From Cyclaneusma minus (taxonomy: Eukaryota > Ascomycota > Leotiomycetes > Marthamycetales > Marthamycetaceae), in assembly GCA_037179335.1 (NCBI GenBank), contig JAKZHN010000001.1, positions 1,364,001 through 1,428,000 on the forward strand: a stretch of DNA of 64,000 bases, in the 5' to 3' direction. Position 1 is the stretch's first letter; each line of letters opens with the position of its first letter. A model generated the notes under the pieces. That model was not told the origin of the DNA. It saw only the letters and a list, made by a program, of their open reading frames with translations, and made no database searches. This document shows, one piece after another, positions 11,752 through 22,679 of the stretch. Made by a program: the position numbers and the translations under genes.

Positions 11752-12732
11752 GTTCGGATTCTCGCTGGACCTTGTTTTGCTTTTTCGAGGAGGTGCGGAG
11801 TGAAGGGTGCGGACGGGTTACCTTCGAATTCTGAGCTGATCAATGCCTTGTCGACCGGCGCGGGAGACCCAAAGCGCGCGTTTAATTCTAGCCGCGCACA
11901 GTCTGGAGGAAGGGGCTTATTCGGCACGTCGTCTATCGGAAACATGGGCTCGATGATGGCGAAAAGACTACTCTTCCGCTCTTAGCTTTGATCTCTGGCT
12001 TCCAAAATAGAGATCAGTCCAAAACCCCGCGATTATGATGGAATCATTGAGGTGCTTTGTGAGTGATTTGCCACCTTGATTGTCTAACGTCGTTCAAATT
12101 GGGAATACAAGCCCTGAGGCACCGTCCCGACACATCCCTTCGACTTGTCTGTGTTTTCTACACCTTGGAGTGTTTTCAGACGCCATCGCTTTCTATAATC
12201 CAGTAGGCCTCGTTTTTTCTACTCCCTGCCTACCTCTGCAACATGTCTACTATGTGACCATAGCTTTGCCCCTATGCTAATGACTTGATCGCCATGCCAA
12301 AAGCTGGCCAGGAAGCATTTCCCCAGAGATTGCCCACTCCATTACGGGCAAATTTGCTGCCTATGTCCGGGACAGGATGGACAATGAAGGTGGTTGCAGA
12401 CCGAAGCCAGCCACGGAAGCAGCGTTGAGGCTTACTATCGGCAGCAACCATCTAGCCCACACTGTCAACACAAATAAGACACGTCCAACCAAATGTCCTC
12501 TCCAGCCCCAGCATCCATCCCGACGACAATTCTTCGGCGTCATTTTGTCACTCACTGCCATTCGTTCACTCACCCATATACAAATATCACGCCAACATTG
12601 AGGATCGCCTCTCCTATCCGAATCCTGAGAAAAACGACATATTGATACCTCAAAAAAACCACTTTCGGACTATCGCGATCCATCCCGACCACCTTCACTT
12701 CACCGCAATCCCGGTACCTAGGCATTCCCTCA
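11752..12732. other. Intergenic spacer, L16 3' region and next promoter
   Basis: 980 bp with no supported gene. Short open frames on both strands near 12.08-12.60 kb have no recognisable motif. The last ~150 bp are C/A-rich, consistent with the leader of the following gene. Confidence 0.45.
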
Positions 12733-13485
12733 ATGGCAGGCACCCTGCCTAATACCAACAGCTCTATCCGTCTGGTCCCAGCAGAACCCGACTCAACCAA
12801 CCCCTCAGCCCTCTCACCTCCACCATCACCCAAATCTCTTCTCGTCCCATCCTCCAAGCTCACTACCGTTCCCGTTTTTGCCCTGCTGCCACCATCAGCA
12901 TCCAACTCTCAGAGTGCCAACAGTCCCTCTGGCTCACCTGACCCTTCCACTTTACTCAACACCTCCCCAGCGCCCAGTTCCTCAGCCGCCGACGAAGAAG
13001 CCGCCACGGACACCTCTCTCTCACCACCACCCCCCTACCACCATCGTCGACGAGCACGTGAAACAACCAGCAGCTGGGAAAGCATAAAAAATGGTTTCCA
13101 CACATCCTATGTGCTTTATGCCGCGGTGAAAGGATCATCGACCCGGGGAAGAGGTACGCAAGATACTCGAGAGTTGGATGTATCGGAAGCAAATAGATCA
13201 AGCGAATATGAAATATACAGAGCCAAGAAGGCGAAGGAGGCTCAAAGGCGTCTCTGGAAGATGAGGGCGGCCGAAACGTTTATTGTAACGTGGATGTTGC
13301 TTGCGTTCTGTGCGGCGATTGCTTGCCAATATGGCCTCAAGAGACGGTGCCACCAGCATCCCGACATTGCTCCCAAAGGCGTGAAGCCCCTGGCTTGCCA
13401 GAAATCAGCTGGCGATGCCCTCAGCATTGCAAGGGTAGACCGTTGGCTCACTTGGGTAGTCCTGACACTCTATCTTGTGCTGTGA
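12733..13485 (+). CDS. Hypothetical protein with Ser/Pro-rich N-terminus and one or two membrane segments
   Basis: I do not recognise this 250-residue single-exon protein. Residues 1-115 are Ser/Pro/Thr-rich low complexity (disordered). Residues ~150-175 are Lys/Arg/Glu-rich (YRAKKAKEAQRRLWKMR). A clear hydrophobic helix follows (TFIVTWMLLAFCAAIACQ, about residues 180-198). The last 13 residues (WLTWVVLTLYLVL) could form a second membrane segment or a tail anchor. The first ATG of the frame, at 12733, is used. The C-terminal half looks like a genuine protein because of its ordered basic-helix/TM layout. An unseen 3' intron extending the protein cannot be excluded. No function is proposed. Confidence 0.6.
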   Translation: MAGTLPNTNSSIRLVPAEPDSTNPSALSPPPSPKSLLVPSSKLTTVPVFALLPPSASNSQSANSPSGSPDPSTLLNTSPAPSSSAADEEAATDTSLSPPPPYHHRRRARETTSSWESIKNGFHTSYVLYAAVKGSSTRGRGTQDTRELDVSEANRSSEYEIYRAKKAKEAQRRLWKMRAAETFIVTWMLLAFCAAIACQYGLKRRCHQHPDIAPKGVKPLACQKSAGDALSIARVDRWLTWVVLTLYLVL

Positions 13486-14461
13486 CAGGAGCGAAGGTGG
13501 TTTGGGAGCTGGTTTTCTTGATAGAAGGGAGGAGGGCGGTAGTCTCGCGCTGGTCACGTACCCACCTATACTGGGAGTCAAACTGAACTTGCGAGTTGTA
13601 CTGTACGCAAGATAGGAGTAGAGTGCCCTTCGGAGTCCTGGTGATCATTCTTGTCTGGCCAAGCCGAGTATCTGGACTTGGAGGCATTCCATAATCCATG
13701 TGAAATTCAGCATGCCTCGAATTGCTTGCATTCTCCAGGTTTAGTAGACCGATCTGTTGCCGGTTCTAACGATATTTCTGTCATTGATTAGACGAACACG
13801 AAATGACACGACGAGGATGCCGGATGGGGATGTAGCTGGGGAGGTCAAGGCATTGGTGAATGCTATTATCGGGTCTTGAAAACCTGAGAGACCTGGCACT
13901 TTTTCGTCCGTTGAGTTTCGAAATTGAAAGCAATTAATTTCTAGAAGTCCTCTGAATGCTTAATCGCGACCCGCCATACACATTCGGACTAGTTTTCGTA
14001 GTTGTTGATATTCACTTGGCTGAACAGGCAGGCGGTGAGGCGAGGGCATAATTTAAGGACCACCACATATCCTCAACCAATGGGTCGCCGCCTTTGTAAC
14101 GAGCCTCACCATCGTCACCGATCGCTATCACAAAACAATCCTACGACAGTCGCCCGCCATCCCCTCTCCGCGTGCCAACTTTACACATCGTTGCGCTGCT
14201 GGGCACCGCCATCCATATCGTCCCTATTAGACTGCTCTGCTGAGCCGGCGCCGACTGTCTACAACATAGCGCACGACTGAGCCGTCGTGGAGGGCCCAGA
14301 GAAGCGCTTGCCCGCTCGTCGTCAACATCCAGGCCAGCCGGCACCACCCCAATCGACACGCCTTTGACGTCTCCACGCATCCGTCAAGTTCACCGCGAAA
14401 GCGATCCTACGAACAAACTTGCTGGCCGCAAGCGCGAACGCGCTCGCCCTCTCCCGACAAC
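13486..14461. other. Intergenic spacer and probable Grr1 leader
   Basis: No coding exon is supported. The ~350 bp before the Grr1 start are C-rich with many short upstream open frames, which suggests a long 5' leader. This is inference only. Confidence 0.4.
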
Positions 14462-16492
14462 ATGCGTAGCCCACCTCCCGGACTCGCTCCTATCGCTCCC
14501 AACCCCGTCTTCCACGCCACCCCAGACCCCGAGGACTCGCACTCCTCCTCGAGCAACTCGCCAGCACGCGGCGACTACGAGGAGTCGGACTTTTTCGCTG
14601 GCAATAATGACTCCCAGTCCTCCATAGGAGTCCCGACTTTCCAAGACATGGCTGTCTCAGAAGAGGAGTGCCAACCTCCCATCGCCCGTCTCCCCGCCGA
14701 AGTCCTCATCCAGATTTTCTCGAAGCTTAGCAACAACCCTGCCGACCTCCTCAATTGCATGTGCGTATCCAAGGTTTGGGCCAGGAACAGCGTCGACCTG
14801 CTCTGGCACCGCCCTGCTTGTACGACATGGCTCAAACATGGAGCCATCTGCCGAACCCTCACTCTCAAGCAACCATACTTCACCTACAACCAATTCGTCA
14901 AAAGACTCAACTTGTCGACTCTAGCTGACCGCGTCAATGACGGCAGCGTCATGCCCCTGACTGTCTGCAACAAGGTGGAGAGACTGACTTTGACTAACTG
15001 CGAGGGCATCACAGATCATGGCTTGACGAACCTCGTGGCGGGCAACGAAAATCTTTTGGCTCTGGACATATCAAGCGACCGTCAGATTACAGAGTTATCG
15101 ATCTTTGCTGTGGCCGAAAACTGCAGTATGCTCCAAGGCCTGAACATATCATCTTGTGACAAGATCAGTAACGAGTCCCTGATCACCCTGGCAAAGAGTT
15201 GCAAGAAAATCAAGAGGGTTCGTGTTAGATCCAAATCTACTTTTCTAGTCGTGGCTTGCTAACATGCCATTCAGCTCAAGCTTAACGACTGCCATCAAGT
15301 CGAGGACACCGCCGTAATGGCCTTTGCGATGCATTGCCCTAACATTCTCGAAATCGACCTTCATCAATGCCGCTTGGTCAAGGACGAGCCCATTACAGCT
15401 CTTCTCACGCACGGACGGAGTCTCCGTGAACTGAGATTAGCTGGTTGTGACCAGATTTCTGACTACGCATTCCTTTCGCTTCCATCACACCAAACCTACG
15501 AGCATTTGAGGATTCTGGATCTCACCAGCTGCGCTCGCCTAACGGACCGCGCGGTTGAACGAATAATCGAAACCGCTCCTCGACTCAGGAACCTTGTTCT
15601 CGCGAAATGCAGAGCTTTAACGGATGCAGCTGTCAATGCAATTGCCAAGCTCAGGAACAATCTGCACTATGTCCACCTTGGACACTGCAGTCAGCTCACT
15701 GATGCTGCAGTCATCAAGCTTGTGCAATCATGCAACCGTATTCGGTACATTGACTTGGGCTGCTGCCATCTTCTGACTGATAATTCAGTAATGAAGTTAG
15801 CCTCTCTGCCGAAGCTCCGACGTGTCGGCTTGGTCAAATGCTCACAGATCACGGATAACAGTGTCTATGCTCTTGCACAAGCTGGACCTAAGGTTTATCA
15901 GTCGCAGTCGAGCAGTAACCTCGAGAGAGTCCACTTGAGTTACTGTACTCAGATCAAGCTGCAGGTATGTTGCTAGAGACATGCTTATTTAGATGGAGCC
16001 TGGCTAATACTTTTGCAGAGCATCATTATGTTGTTGAACCGATGTCCACGCCTAACTCATTTGAGTTTGACTGGTGTGCAGGCGTTCCTCAGGGAAGATT
16101 TGGACGCGTTCTGTCGTGAAGCTCCGCAAGGTAAAGCCCCATACGAGGTAGATGCTTCCCTTGCCAACCCAACTGACTCGTTACCAGAATTTACGGAGCA
16201 TCAAAGAAATGTCTTTTGCGTCTTCTCCGGCCAAGGCGTCGTGGATCTGCGAAACTACCTCAATAACGAGGCAAGCATGCAAACACAAGCACAAGTGGTC
16301 GATGCAGAGGACGACGACGACACCGTCAACGGTGCCGACGCAGAAGATGGCGACGATGACCAGACGATGACCGGAATGATGAACGCGGCAGCTATCACTG
16401 CCGTTGAAGACGATGGCGATGAGGAACTGGAAGATGCTGACGGAGGACAGAACGACGGTGAACCCTTGTTCGGTCCAATGAACCCGTCCTGA
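14462..16492 (+). CDS. GRR1: F-box/LRR protein Grr1, SCF ubiquitin ligase subunit
   Basis: Substrate receptor of an SCF E3 ubiquitin ligase that links nutrient signals and cell-cycle control (in yeast: glucose sensing, G1 cyclin turnover). Exons are 14462-15217, 15275-15964, 16019-16130 and 16188-16492. The introns are 57, 54 and 57 bp. The sum is 1,863 nt, or 620 residues. The N-terminal ~75 residues are Ser/Pro-rich. The F-box spans ~78-125 (PIARLPAEVLIQIFSKL, then CMCVSKVWARNSVDLLWHRP). It is followed by about a dozen 26-residue cysteine-type LRRs with the recurrent L..C..ITD pattern (LNISSCDKISNESL, LDLTSCARLTD, LGHCSQLTDAAV). A conserved post-LRR block, EFTEHQRNVFCVFSGQGV, appears only after removing the last intron. 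The C-terminus is very acidic (Asp/Glu). The last intron is stop-free and 3n long, so retention would add 19 residues. Confidence 0.95.
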
Positions 16493-18213
16493 GGACACAC
16501 TCCACCATTTGCTACGTCTCGCAATCCCCTGATCGGAATCATCCGCTCGTAGCTTGTTTGAATACGTTGGTTGATACCCCTGTGGAGCATTTTATGGCCG
16601 AGTTCTCGATATCCTCTTCTCTTGGGCTGTTGTCCGCTGAGAGAATAGCCCCCGTATCCGATAGAATACATCACCGATTCTACTGGCAGTCAAATATCCC
16701 GGAGTCAATCCGAAACTCGAATCAGAGCTTGTCTGGCCTCTGCTACTGGCTACGATACTCTTGCGGCTTTAAACAGACCTCAACGCAGTCATGATTGTTC
16801 TCGAATACCTGGCCAACCAACCTGTTTTCGCCTTTCTTCTCTTCCGGTCTCGGACTGACCTGGACCTCCTCGATAACCTCCGTCTTCCTCCCGCTTGCCC
16901 AACTTCCCAAGCTGCCACCCAACTTCGATATGCAGGTCAAAGACCGCCTCAGGACCAGCACCGAAACCCCGAGACTCTGGCTGAGTTATTTGGGCTTTCC
17001 CGCACCTCGCGACTGATGGTGCCTCGGACCAGTACCGGCTCTGTCTCGATCCTTCTCAAAACTCATGAAGACGCATAGTTTCTTTTTCGCAACTCTCCCG
17101 GGGAACCCTGCATCGCGGATAGGTGTTTCTGTTTGGAGTCTCCATATTTTTCTGTTTCGATATTTCGTGAGCAAGCGATGGACGGTATCGAATTCGCACG
17201 GAAGCTATTTCGCTCGTTTGCAATGGGGAAGGTGCAAAGTGGAAAATGGAAAGGCGTTAGCTACCTATGACAAGCGGTGACGTGGTTATTGGGAGCTGCA
17301 GCGACGGTTGACACGCATAGAAACATGAAAGCGAAGGTCATACATACATGCATGGGATAGAAAAGCGTCCTTTTCTGTCAGGTTGCTCGAAATGATTAGG
17401 TCTTTGATGCTTGGTCTCGACTAGGCTGGAACTGCGCTGGGCCTGTTTTTTTGCGAGAGAGCGTCTGCTACAAGTGCCACTTTGGACTCGGTCATGGTTA
17501 GGTGTTCGCAGCGATGGTCATCGCACATACAACCTGTTTTTTGATTTGTGAGAATCCATTGGTTTTTTTGTCTTAATTTCGATGCTGTGAATGGTGTGCG
17601 AGCGGGCTCGTGTGTGTGGCTTTGGTCGATGTCGTGAAGTGAAAGGGTACCTGAAAAAAGAGGGAATGGTGAAGAAGAGCAAAACTACCACCGACATACC
17701 CGGAACCTTGACCTGGCTGCCGATCATGTACTGGTACTACTACTACCTGAAAGCTTCAACTACTGGGTGCACGTGGACTCAACCTTTAGTTGCGATTACT
17801 GGCTGGACCGCTGGCTGCTTCCCGTGAACTTTGATCTAAACCACAGATTCTCGTCTTGGAGATTTCCAGCGAAACTGTACTCGGACCCTTTCCATCTCAG
17901 TATATAGGTAATCGGCCGTCAACCTCGCCCCGGCGACCCAGAAAGGCCAATGGTCACTTTCCCCTCTCTCGAATGCTCCTGCGTTCAGCCGGTTTTGACC
18001 ATGGGGCCATCGACACCGTAATTCTACATAGAAGCATTGAATCTAATAATCTTATTCCAGCTTTATTCTTTGTTCTGCTCATCTCGTGGTCAGTCTCGAA
18101 CGCCTAGCAAAATGCTCCCAGTGCCATGTGTGTTTTCCACCAAAGCCAATGTCTATAACTATCTCGTTTAATGAATACGTTACAGCAACAGAAATAGTGA
18201 CGGCTCATGGAAT
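16493..18213. other. Long spacer between convergent genes
   Basis: 1.7 kb between the 3' ends of Grr1 (+) and the BAG gene (-). Open frames of 60-95 codons exist (for example near 16.79-17.08 kb), but none shows a domain or spliced extension. Trinucleotide CTA runs occur near 17.74 kb. I see no RNA gene. Confidence 0.45.
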
Positions 18214-19329
18214 CTAATTGCCCGCCTGAGCCGCCTCATCCAGCTGATTCAACACGTTCTGCGTCTCGTTGACCAGCGCCTTCCTCTTCGCCCGCGCCTC
18301 CTGGTCGCCCTCCACCTCCACGGCATCCAGCTTCAGCATCACCTCATTCATAATCGTCTCCGTCAACCTCTTATGCTCAAAGTCCTTTTTCTTCGGGTCC
18401 GTAGGTGGCGAGTTCATGTACTGGACGCAAAGCGGCAGAATCTTGGTGTGGAAGTGCGAACTGATGGACTCCAGCTTCTGCATAGGGGTAACGGGAGCAG
18501 GAGGCGGTGCTGGAGCAGGCGAACCGGCAGATTGTGGTGTTGATGTAGGAGCTTCATCCGCGGGCCTTCCGCCGCCCTTGGACTTCTTGTTGCCGCTCTT
18601 CTTCTTGTTCTTGCGCACGCGCTTCTTCTTGCCGGCTGAGTCGGCGGTCATTTCGCTGTCATTCTCGGACGCCGAGATGCCGGACTCGGGTTCGTTTTCG
18701 AGGACGCACAAGATCTCGGACTGGTTCTTCAGGTTGTAGTCGCGGCAGAGAGCGTGGTCGTCTTTTAGCTGTGCGCCTTTGTAGAGTAGTTTGAGGCGGC
18801 GGTAGTCGGAGATGCCCATTGACTCGGCGGCACGTATACGCACATCGCGCACTAAGAGCTTGCCGTCTCCTATACTATAGGCCGGGAATTTGAGGGGGTA
18901 GGTGATGCCTTTGTGCTTCACTAGAAGAACGTCATCTTCGAGGTCGGAGGGCCGCGAATGATGGTGAGACTGGCTGGGCCGGTCGAGATCCTCAGAGGTG
19001 ATGTATGAAAAGTCATCGTCGGTAACTTGAGGGACGGCCTGTCTGGAACCAAAGGGAGAACCACCGCCGCTGAACCAGCCTGTGCCCCAGCGACTCATGG
19101 AGGCGGCAGCAAGAATAGCAAGAACCGAGGTGCCGACAGCCGCACCGGTAGCAGTATCGAGATGTGCGAACTTGGCCGCTTGGAGGATATGGTCGCGTGC
19201 AGGCTCGGGGAGCTGCAGAAAGGCGTGGTTGAGGTGGATGATAGCTGCGTCGACGTAGCTCTGGAGAGAGTCAGGAAGTCGCTGTACTACCGAAGACAGT
19301 GTGGCAGAAGCCACGGCGCTGGAAGCCAC
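18214..19329 (-). CDS. Membrane-anchored UBL-BAG domain co-chaperone (Snl1/Bag1-like)
   Basis: A predicted nucleotide-exchange regulator of Hsp70. Domains in order: a hydrophobic helix at about residues 62-80 ([19 protein letters not shown]), probably an ER or nuclear-envelope anchor as in Snl1; a ubiquitin-like domain at about 133-210 ([31 protein letters not shown]); a Lys/Arg-rich linker ([11 protein letters not shown]); a Pro-rich spacer; and a C-terminal BAG domain at about 287-365 ([20 protein letters not shown] to [11 protein letters not shown]). The frame opens at a GTG and holds no ATG until residue ~78, and the open stretch upstream has none either. The true start is therefore likely in a separate 5' exon; a CCTCTGCAG acceptor-like site lies just upstream near 19352. 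The left coordinate (the stop) is certain, the right is provisional. Confidence 0.85.
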   Translation of the reverse strand: MASSAVASATLSSVVQRLPDSLQSYVDAAIIHLNHAFLQLPEPARDHILQAAKFAHLDTATGAAVGTSVLAILAAASMSRWGTGWFSGGGSPFGSRQAVPQVTDDDFSYITSEDLDRPSQSHHHSRPSDLEDDVLLVKHKGITYPLKFPAYSIGDGKLLVRDVRIRAAESMGISDYRRLKLLYKGAQLKDDHALCRDYNLKNQSEILCVLENEPESGISASENDSEMTADSAGKKKRVRKNKKKSGNKKSKGGGRPADEAPTSTPQSAGSPAPAPPPAPVTPMQKLESISSHFHTKILPLCVQYMNSPPTDPKKKDFEHKRLTETIMNEVMLKLDAVEVEGDQEARAKRKALVNETQNVLNQLDEAAQAGN

Positions 19330-20203
19330 CTTGATTGAAGTGGCGATGATGACTGCAGAGGCAGGTGCGGCTCTCCAGTGGTGGCGGCGCGGGGGGTTTT
19401 GTGGGATTTTGATGGTCGTTTGTGGAAGCTGATGGGCGCAAGGCGACTCGGGTCGGCTGAGAGAGCTTCAATCAGTTGAGGTCGGGGATCCTTGATTGCC
19501 GCACCTCAATCAGCTCTTTATGTGAGCTGCGTCATTTGCTAGCTGGTCTTTGTTAGTTTTCTTATAGCCCTCAACACTCGTGATAGTCATTTTGCAAAGG
19601 CCACAAATTCATTGCTACCCGCAATACGAAGGTAAAGTCATCGGACGCCGAATCTCCAGACGTTCGGCAGCATGTCGTCCAGCTTCCACGTAGAAGCTTT
19701 CCAGCTAGTCTTATGCGATATACACAATCAACCAGGAGTGCGCTTCCCAATCTCCAAGATGGCACAGAATATTATCAAAAAAGCGTTTATATCAACTTAT
19801 CTTATCAGCAGCTTTCAAGGAATTTTCAGCCCTCAAACGCCCTCCGGCTGGCTTCTGCTTTGTCAGAGTGGCCTCAATTCTAGACTCCAGTCACGCCTCC
19901 CCCTCGTTGCGCTTGCGTCATGCAGGGATTCTCGTCGGCCTCTTCAACCCGCATCGTGCCATCGTCACCGCAACCAAAAGCTTCACCCATCACCAATCAC
20001 CAATCCAATTGCGCCCTGCTCCTGCACACCATCCCAAGTCCGGCAAACCCAGACACTACATATAGTAGTCGCCCGAAACCCCTCTCCAAACAACCGCATC
20101 CATCTCCATAAACCTGCGAAGACTCCCCAAAAGTCTTCCACCCCCACCAGCCACCACGTCTTTCCTACGCCGCTTCTTCACCACCACCCACACTCCCGCC
20201 ACC
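19330..20203. other. Spacer between divergent genes
   Basis: This interval must hold the missing 5' exon of the BAG gene and the promoter and leader of the glutaredoxin gene. The last ~250 bp are strongly C/A-rich. An ACATATAG element near 20056-20063 could serve as a TATA-like signal, but this is weak. Confidence 0.4.
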
Positions 20204-20585
20204 ATGTCGGCCGCCAAGACCCAAGCTGAGGCTTTCATCAACGACAACCCCGTCGCCGTCTTCAGCAAGTCCTACTGCCCCTACTGCCGCCAGACCAAGG
20301 AGCTGCTTTCCCAGCTGGGTGCCAAGTACGAGACCATTGAGCTCGACCAAGTCTGTAAGTGAAACCTCCCCTTTCCCACAGTATTCAATGTCCCCTCATT
20401 TTGCTGATTTTCGATTATCTCATACAGCTGAGGGATCCGCCATCCAAGCCGCTCTCAAAGAGATCACCGGCCAATCCACCGTTCCCAACGTCTTCATCAA
20501 GCAGCAGCACATCGGCGGCAACTCCGACCTACAGGCCAAGAAATCGCAGCTCCCCAGTCTTTTGAAGGATGCCGGTGCTTTGTAA
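20204..20585 (+). CDS. GRX1: Dithiol glutaredoxin (class I, CPYC)
   Basis: A small thiol-disulfide oxidoreductase that uses glutathione to reduce protein disulfides and mixed disulfides. Two exons, 20204-20354 and 20428-20585, are split by a 73-bp intron (GTAAGT donor, ATACAG acceptor). The sum is 309 nt, or 102 residues, the standard length. The active site is KSYCPYCRQTK (about residues 22-32). The cis-Pro block is STVPNVFIKQQHIGG, with the GG of the glutathione site followed by NSDLQ. No transit peptide precedes MSAAKTQ in this frame, so a cytosolic form is most likely. An upstream ATG in another frame does not extend it. Confidence 0.95.
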
Positions 20586-20929
20586 GTTTGGCAGAGCTTC
20601 AAACTAGGAAATGGCAAGGAAAGAGTTGGTGATGACGGATAGTGCGTTGCTTTAGAAATACCACTTCGATGCTTTGAAGGAGACCACGAGTCCCGGGACG
20701 TTGAATCTGCATGTAGTGTGAATTGCCGATCGGCTGTTGTTGATTTGATTTTGGGGTGAAGGGGGCTATGGCATATCGCTTTTCTTTTCGCATGGCGAGC
20801 CCAGTAGTACAAATGTACATATGATATCCCGTTCCAGTAACTCCAATGCTCCCTTGCTCAGCCCCAAATGCCCACCCATACCTTATACAGCTCGCCCACC
20901 CCCTTTTCACCTCTCGCCTCCAAGCAGCA
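20586..20929. other. Spacer between convergent genes
   Basis: 344 bp separating the glutaredoxin stop from the Aim18/46-like stop. It serves as the shared 3' region; nothing else is visible. Confidence 0.5.
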
Positions 20930-22069
20930 TCAAACATGCACCTGCGCAGCAACAGTCCCCACCGGCCTCTCCACAAACTCCAACAGCCCCTCCACAGTCG
21001 TATCCCTCATCCCCACACAACTCGGCTTGCCCCCGCTCAAAAAGTTCAGCCAAATAACCCTGCTCAGCCTCTCCTCCCTCACCTCTCCAATCCTCGCCAA
21101 ACTCTTCTCTTTCTCAAACCACACATTCATCTTCCCCTCTCCGTTCCTTGCAAAAACCAGCGGTCTCGTCTTTGGCACCTTCCCGGTCGCCAACGCCGTC
21201 TTGAACTCATTGACACCCCTGCCGAAGCCCTCATCGCCGTATTCTTCTTTATCCTTCTGCGACCTTGCCGTAATGCCGCGCATAAATCCATCCCTCAGGT
21301 GGCCAAAATCCGTATTGCGGACTGCGAACACGGCAATGGCGCTGCGGAAACCGCCCTCCGTCAGGATTTCTGTCCACGCTTTTTCCGATTCTTCGGGATC
21401 TTTGAGCAAGTTCGCGAGAGATGCTTTTTCGCCCGCGACGAGCGTGGTAGCGTTTCCAGGTGCGATTTTCTGAATGAGCTTCTGTTGCAGAACTGCAATG
21501 TCGGAAGTAGCAATGTAAAACCCGACCACATAGACCGGAATCCTCAAAAATGACACTGTCTTAATGCCATGGCCTAGCAATTGATATTCCACTTCCTCTC
21601 CATTCGCCTCCTCCCCCAAAACGATAACTTTCGGGATTGTCGGCACGGTTCCATTTCCCGTCTGCACAACATCCTCCTCTTTACCCTCTTCCTGCCCACC
21701 AATAACCACCTTTCTTCCTTCCAAATCTTTGCCGGAACCAGGCAGCGCATCGAGTTTCGAGGCAGATTTATTGGAATCATCGGGCAGCTCGACTAGGGTC
21801 GTGGTGTACCAGAAGGCGCTCATGGAACAGACGCAGCCGATTGCGGAATACCAGAAGCGCCGCTTGTAGTAGGCGATGCGTTGGACTTCGAGGCGATGCC
21901 GTGTTATGGGGTCGAGGGGCTGGCGGGAGGAAGAGAGGGTGGTGGAGGAGCTGCGGGTTGAGGCGGTGCGGAGGGGTGTGAAGTGACGAGGTGCGCGGGA
22001 GAGGAGGAGGTTTTGGCGGAGGGGAGTGCGGAAGGCCATTGCTGGCATGCGGGCGAGTGGAGGAGACAT
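20930..22069 (-). CDS. AIM18: Mitochondrial chalcone-isomerase-like protein (Aim18/Aim46 family)
   Basis: A mitochondrial protein with a chalcone-isomerase-like fold whose yeast homologues Aim18/Aim46 lie inside mitochondria; the enzymatic role is not established for the fungal family. One exon of 379 residues. The N-terminus is a typical presequence (MAFRTPLRQNLLLSRAPRHF, then Ser/Arg-rich). A membrane-like helix follows near residue 75-95 (FWYSAIGCVCSMSAFWYTTT). The CHI-like core begins at LLGHGIKTVSFLRIPVYVVG and runs through GGFRSAIAVFAVRNTDFGHL to LSRVIWLNFLSGGKPS. The frame is open upstream to a TTG at 22138, but the first ATG at 22069 is used; an internal ATG 10 codons further in is also possible. 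The family call rests on the LGHGIKTVSFLRIPVYVVGFY block and overall layout. Confidence 0.85.
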   Translation of the reverse strand: MSPPLARMPAMAFRTPLRQNLLLSRAPRHFTPLRTASTRSSSTTLSSSRQPLDPITRHRLEVQRIAYYKRRFWYSAIGCVCSMSAFWYTTTLVELPDDSNKSASKLDALPGSGKDLEGRKVVIGGQEEGKEEDVVQTGNGTVPTIPKVIVLGEEANGEEVEYQLLGHGIKTVSFLRIPVYVVGFYIATSDIAVLQQKLIQKIAPGNATTLVAGEKASLANLLKDPEESEKAWTEILTEGGFRSAIAVFAVRNTDFGHLRDGFMRGITARSQKDKEEYGDEGFGRGVNEFKTALATGKVPKTRPLVFARNGEGKMNVWFEKEKSLARIGEVREERLSRVIWLNFLSGGKPSCVGMRDTTVEGLLEFVERPVGTVAAQVHV

Positions 22070-22138
22070 TGTTGTGGGGGAGACAATGTGCCTGTGTTGT
22101 GGTGTTGAGGGTGGTTGTGGTGGTTGGACTTGGCACAA

Positions 22139-22679
22139 ATGTCATGCGATATGTTCATGTTGCGAGCTCGGTTAAGGAAAGCTGGGGTAGTTTGGCGCCA
22201 GTCACAGTGGAGCTTTGAGCTTATTCCGACTTCTAACTTCTACCATGCATAAGGAAGCAGAAAATCGTCGCAACCTACACGGCTTTTTCTCAGGTAAAGC
22301 CTTTTTAAATGCAGTCGAAACTCTGTTTCTGTTGCGCTACGATTTGGAAAATTGGCGGGCAACTTCAAGAGAATGGCCTGCCAGTAAAAATGTTTCTTAA
22401 TCTGAATTAACGTGGCGCAACGGTTATCCCTCAATTATTACTTACTAGAGTAGCCTCAGTTCACCGAGCCGAGTTGAACAGCCTGGTAACCCATTCAGTT
22501 GGATTTCAGCCCTCCATGGAAATGCCAGTCAGGACCATTCACCCTCTTTCCCCGTCATCTCGATCTGACACCACTCGTCACGAAACTCACAACACGATCT
22601 TCCAGCACAGCCAAGGCTCTAAGCCACTTGTCTCATCGCCACCAGATTCAGTCTTTCGATCTGATCCGACGCTTGGTCT
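22139..22679. other. Spacer between the Aim18/46-like gene and the NLR pseudogene
   Basis: About 540 bp with no supported gene. It holds the promoter of the upstream minus-strand gene and the 3' flank of the NLR. Base composition becomes slightly more A+T-rich near 22.25-22.45 kb. Confidence 0.45.

Noticed and set aside
19672..20229. 185-codon plus-strand frame upstream of glutaredoxin
   Set aside because: C/A-rich low-complexity leader sequence in a different frame from glutaredoxin; product is Pro/His/Ser noise.
20846..21553. Overlapping plus-strand frames of 200-235 codons
   Set aside because: Antisense of the Aim18/46-like coding exon.
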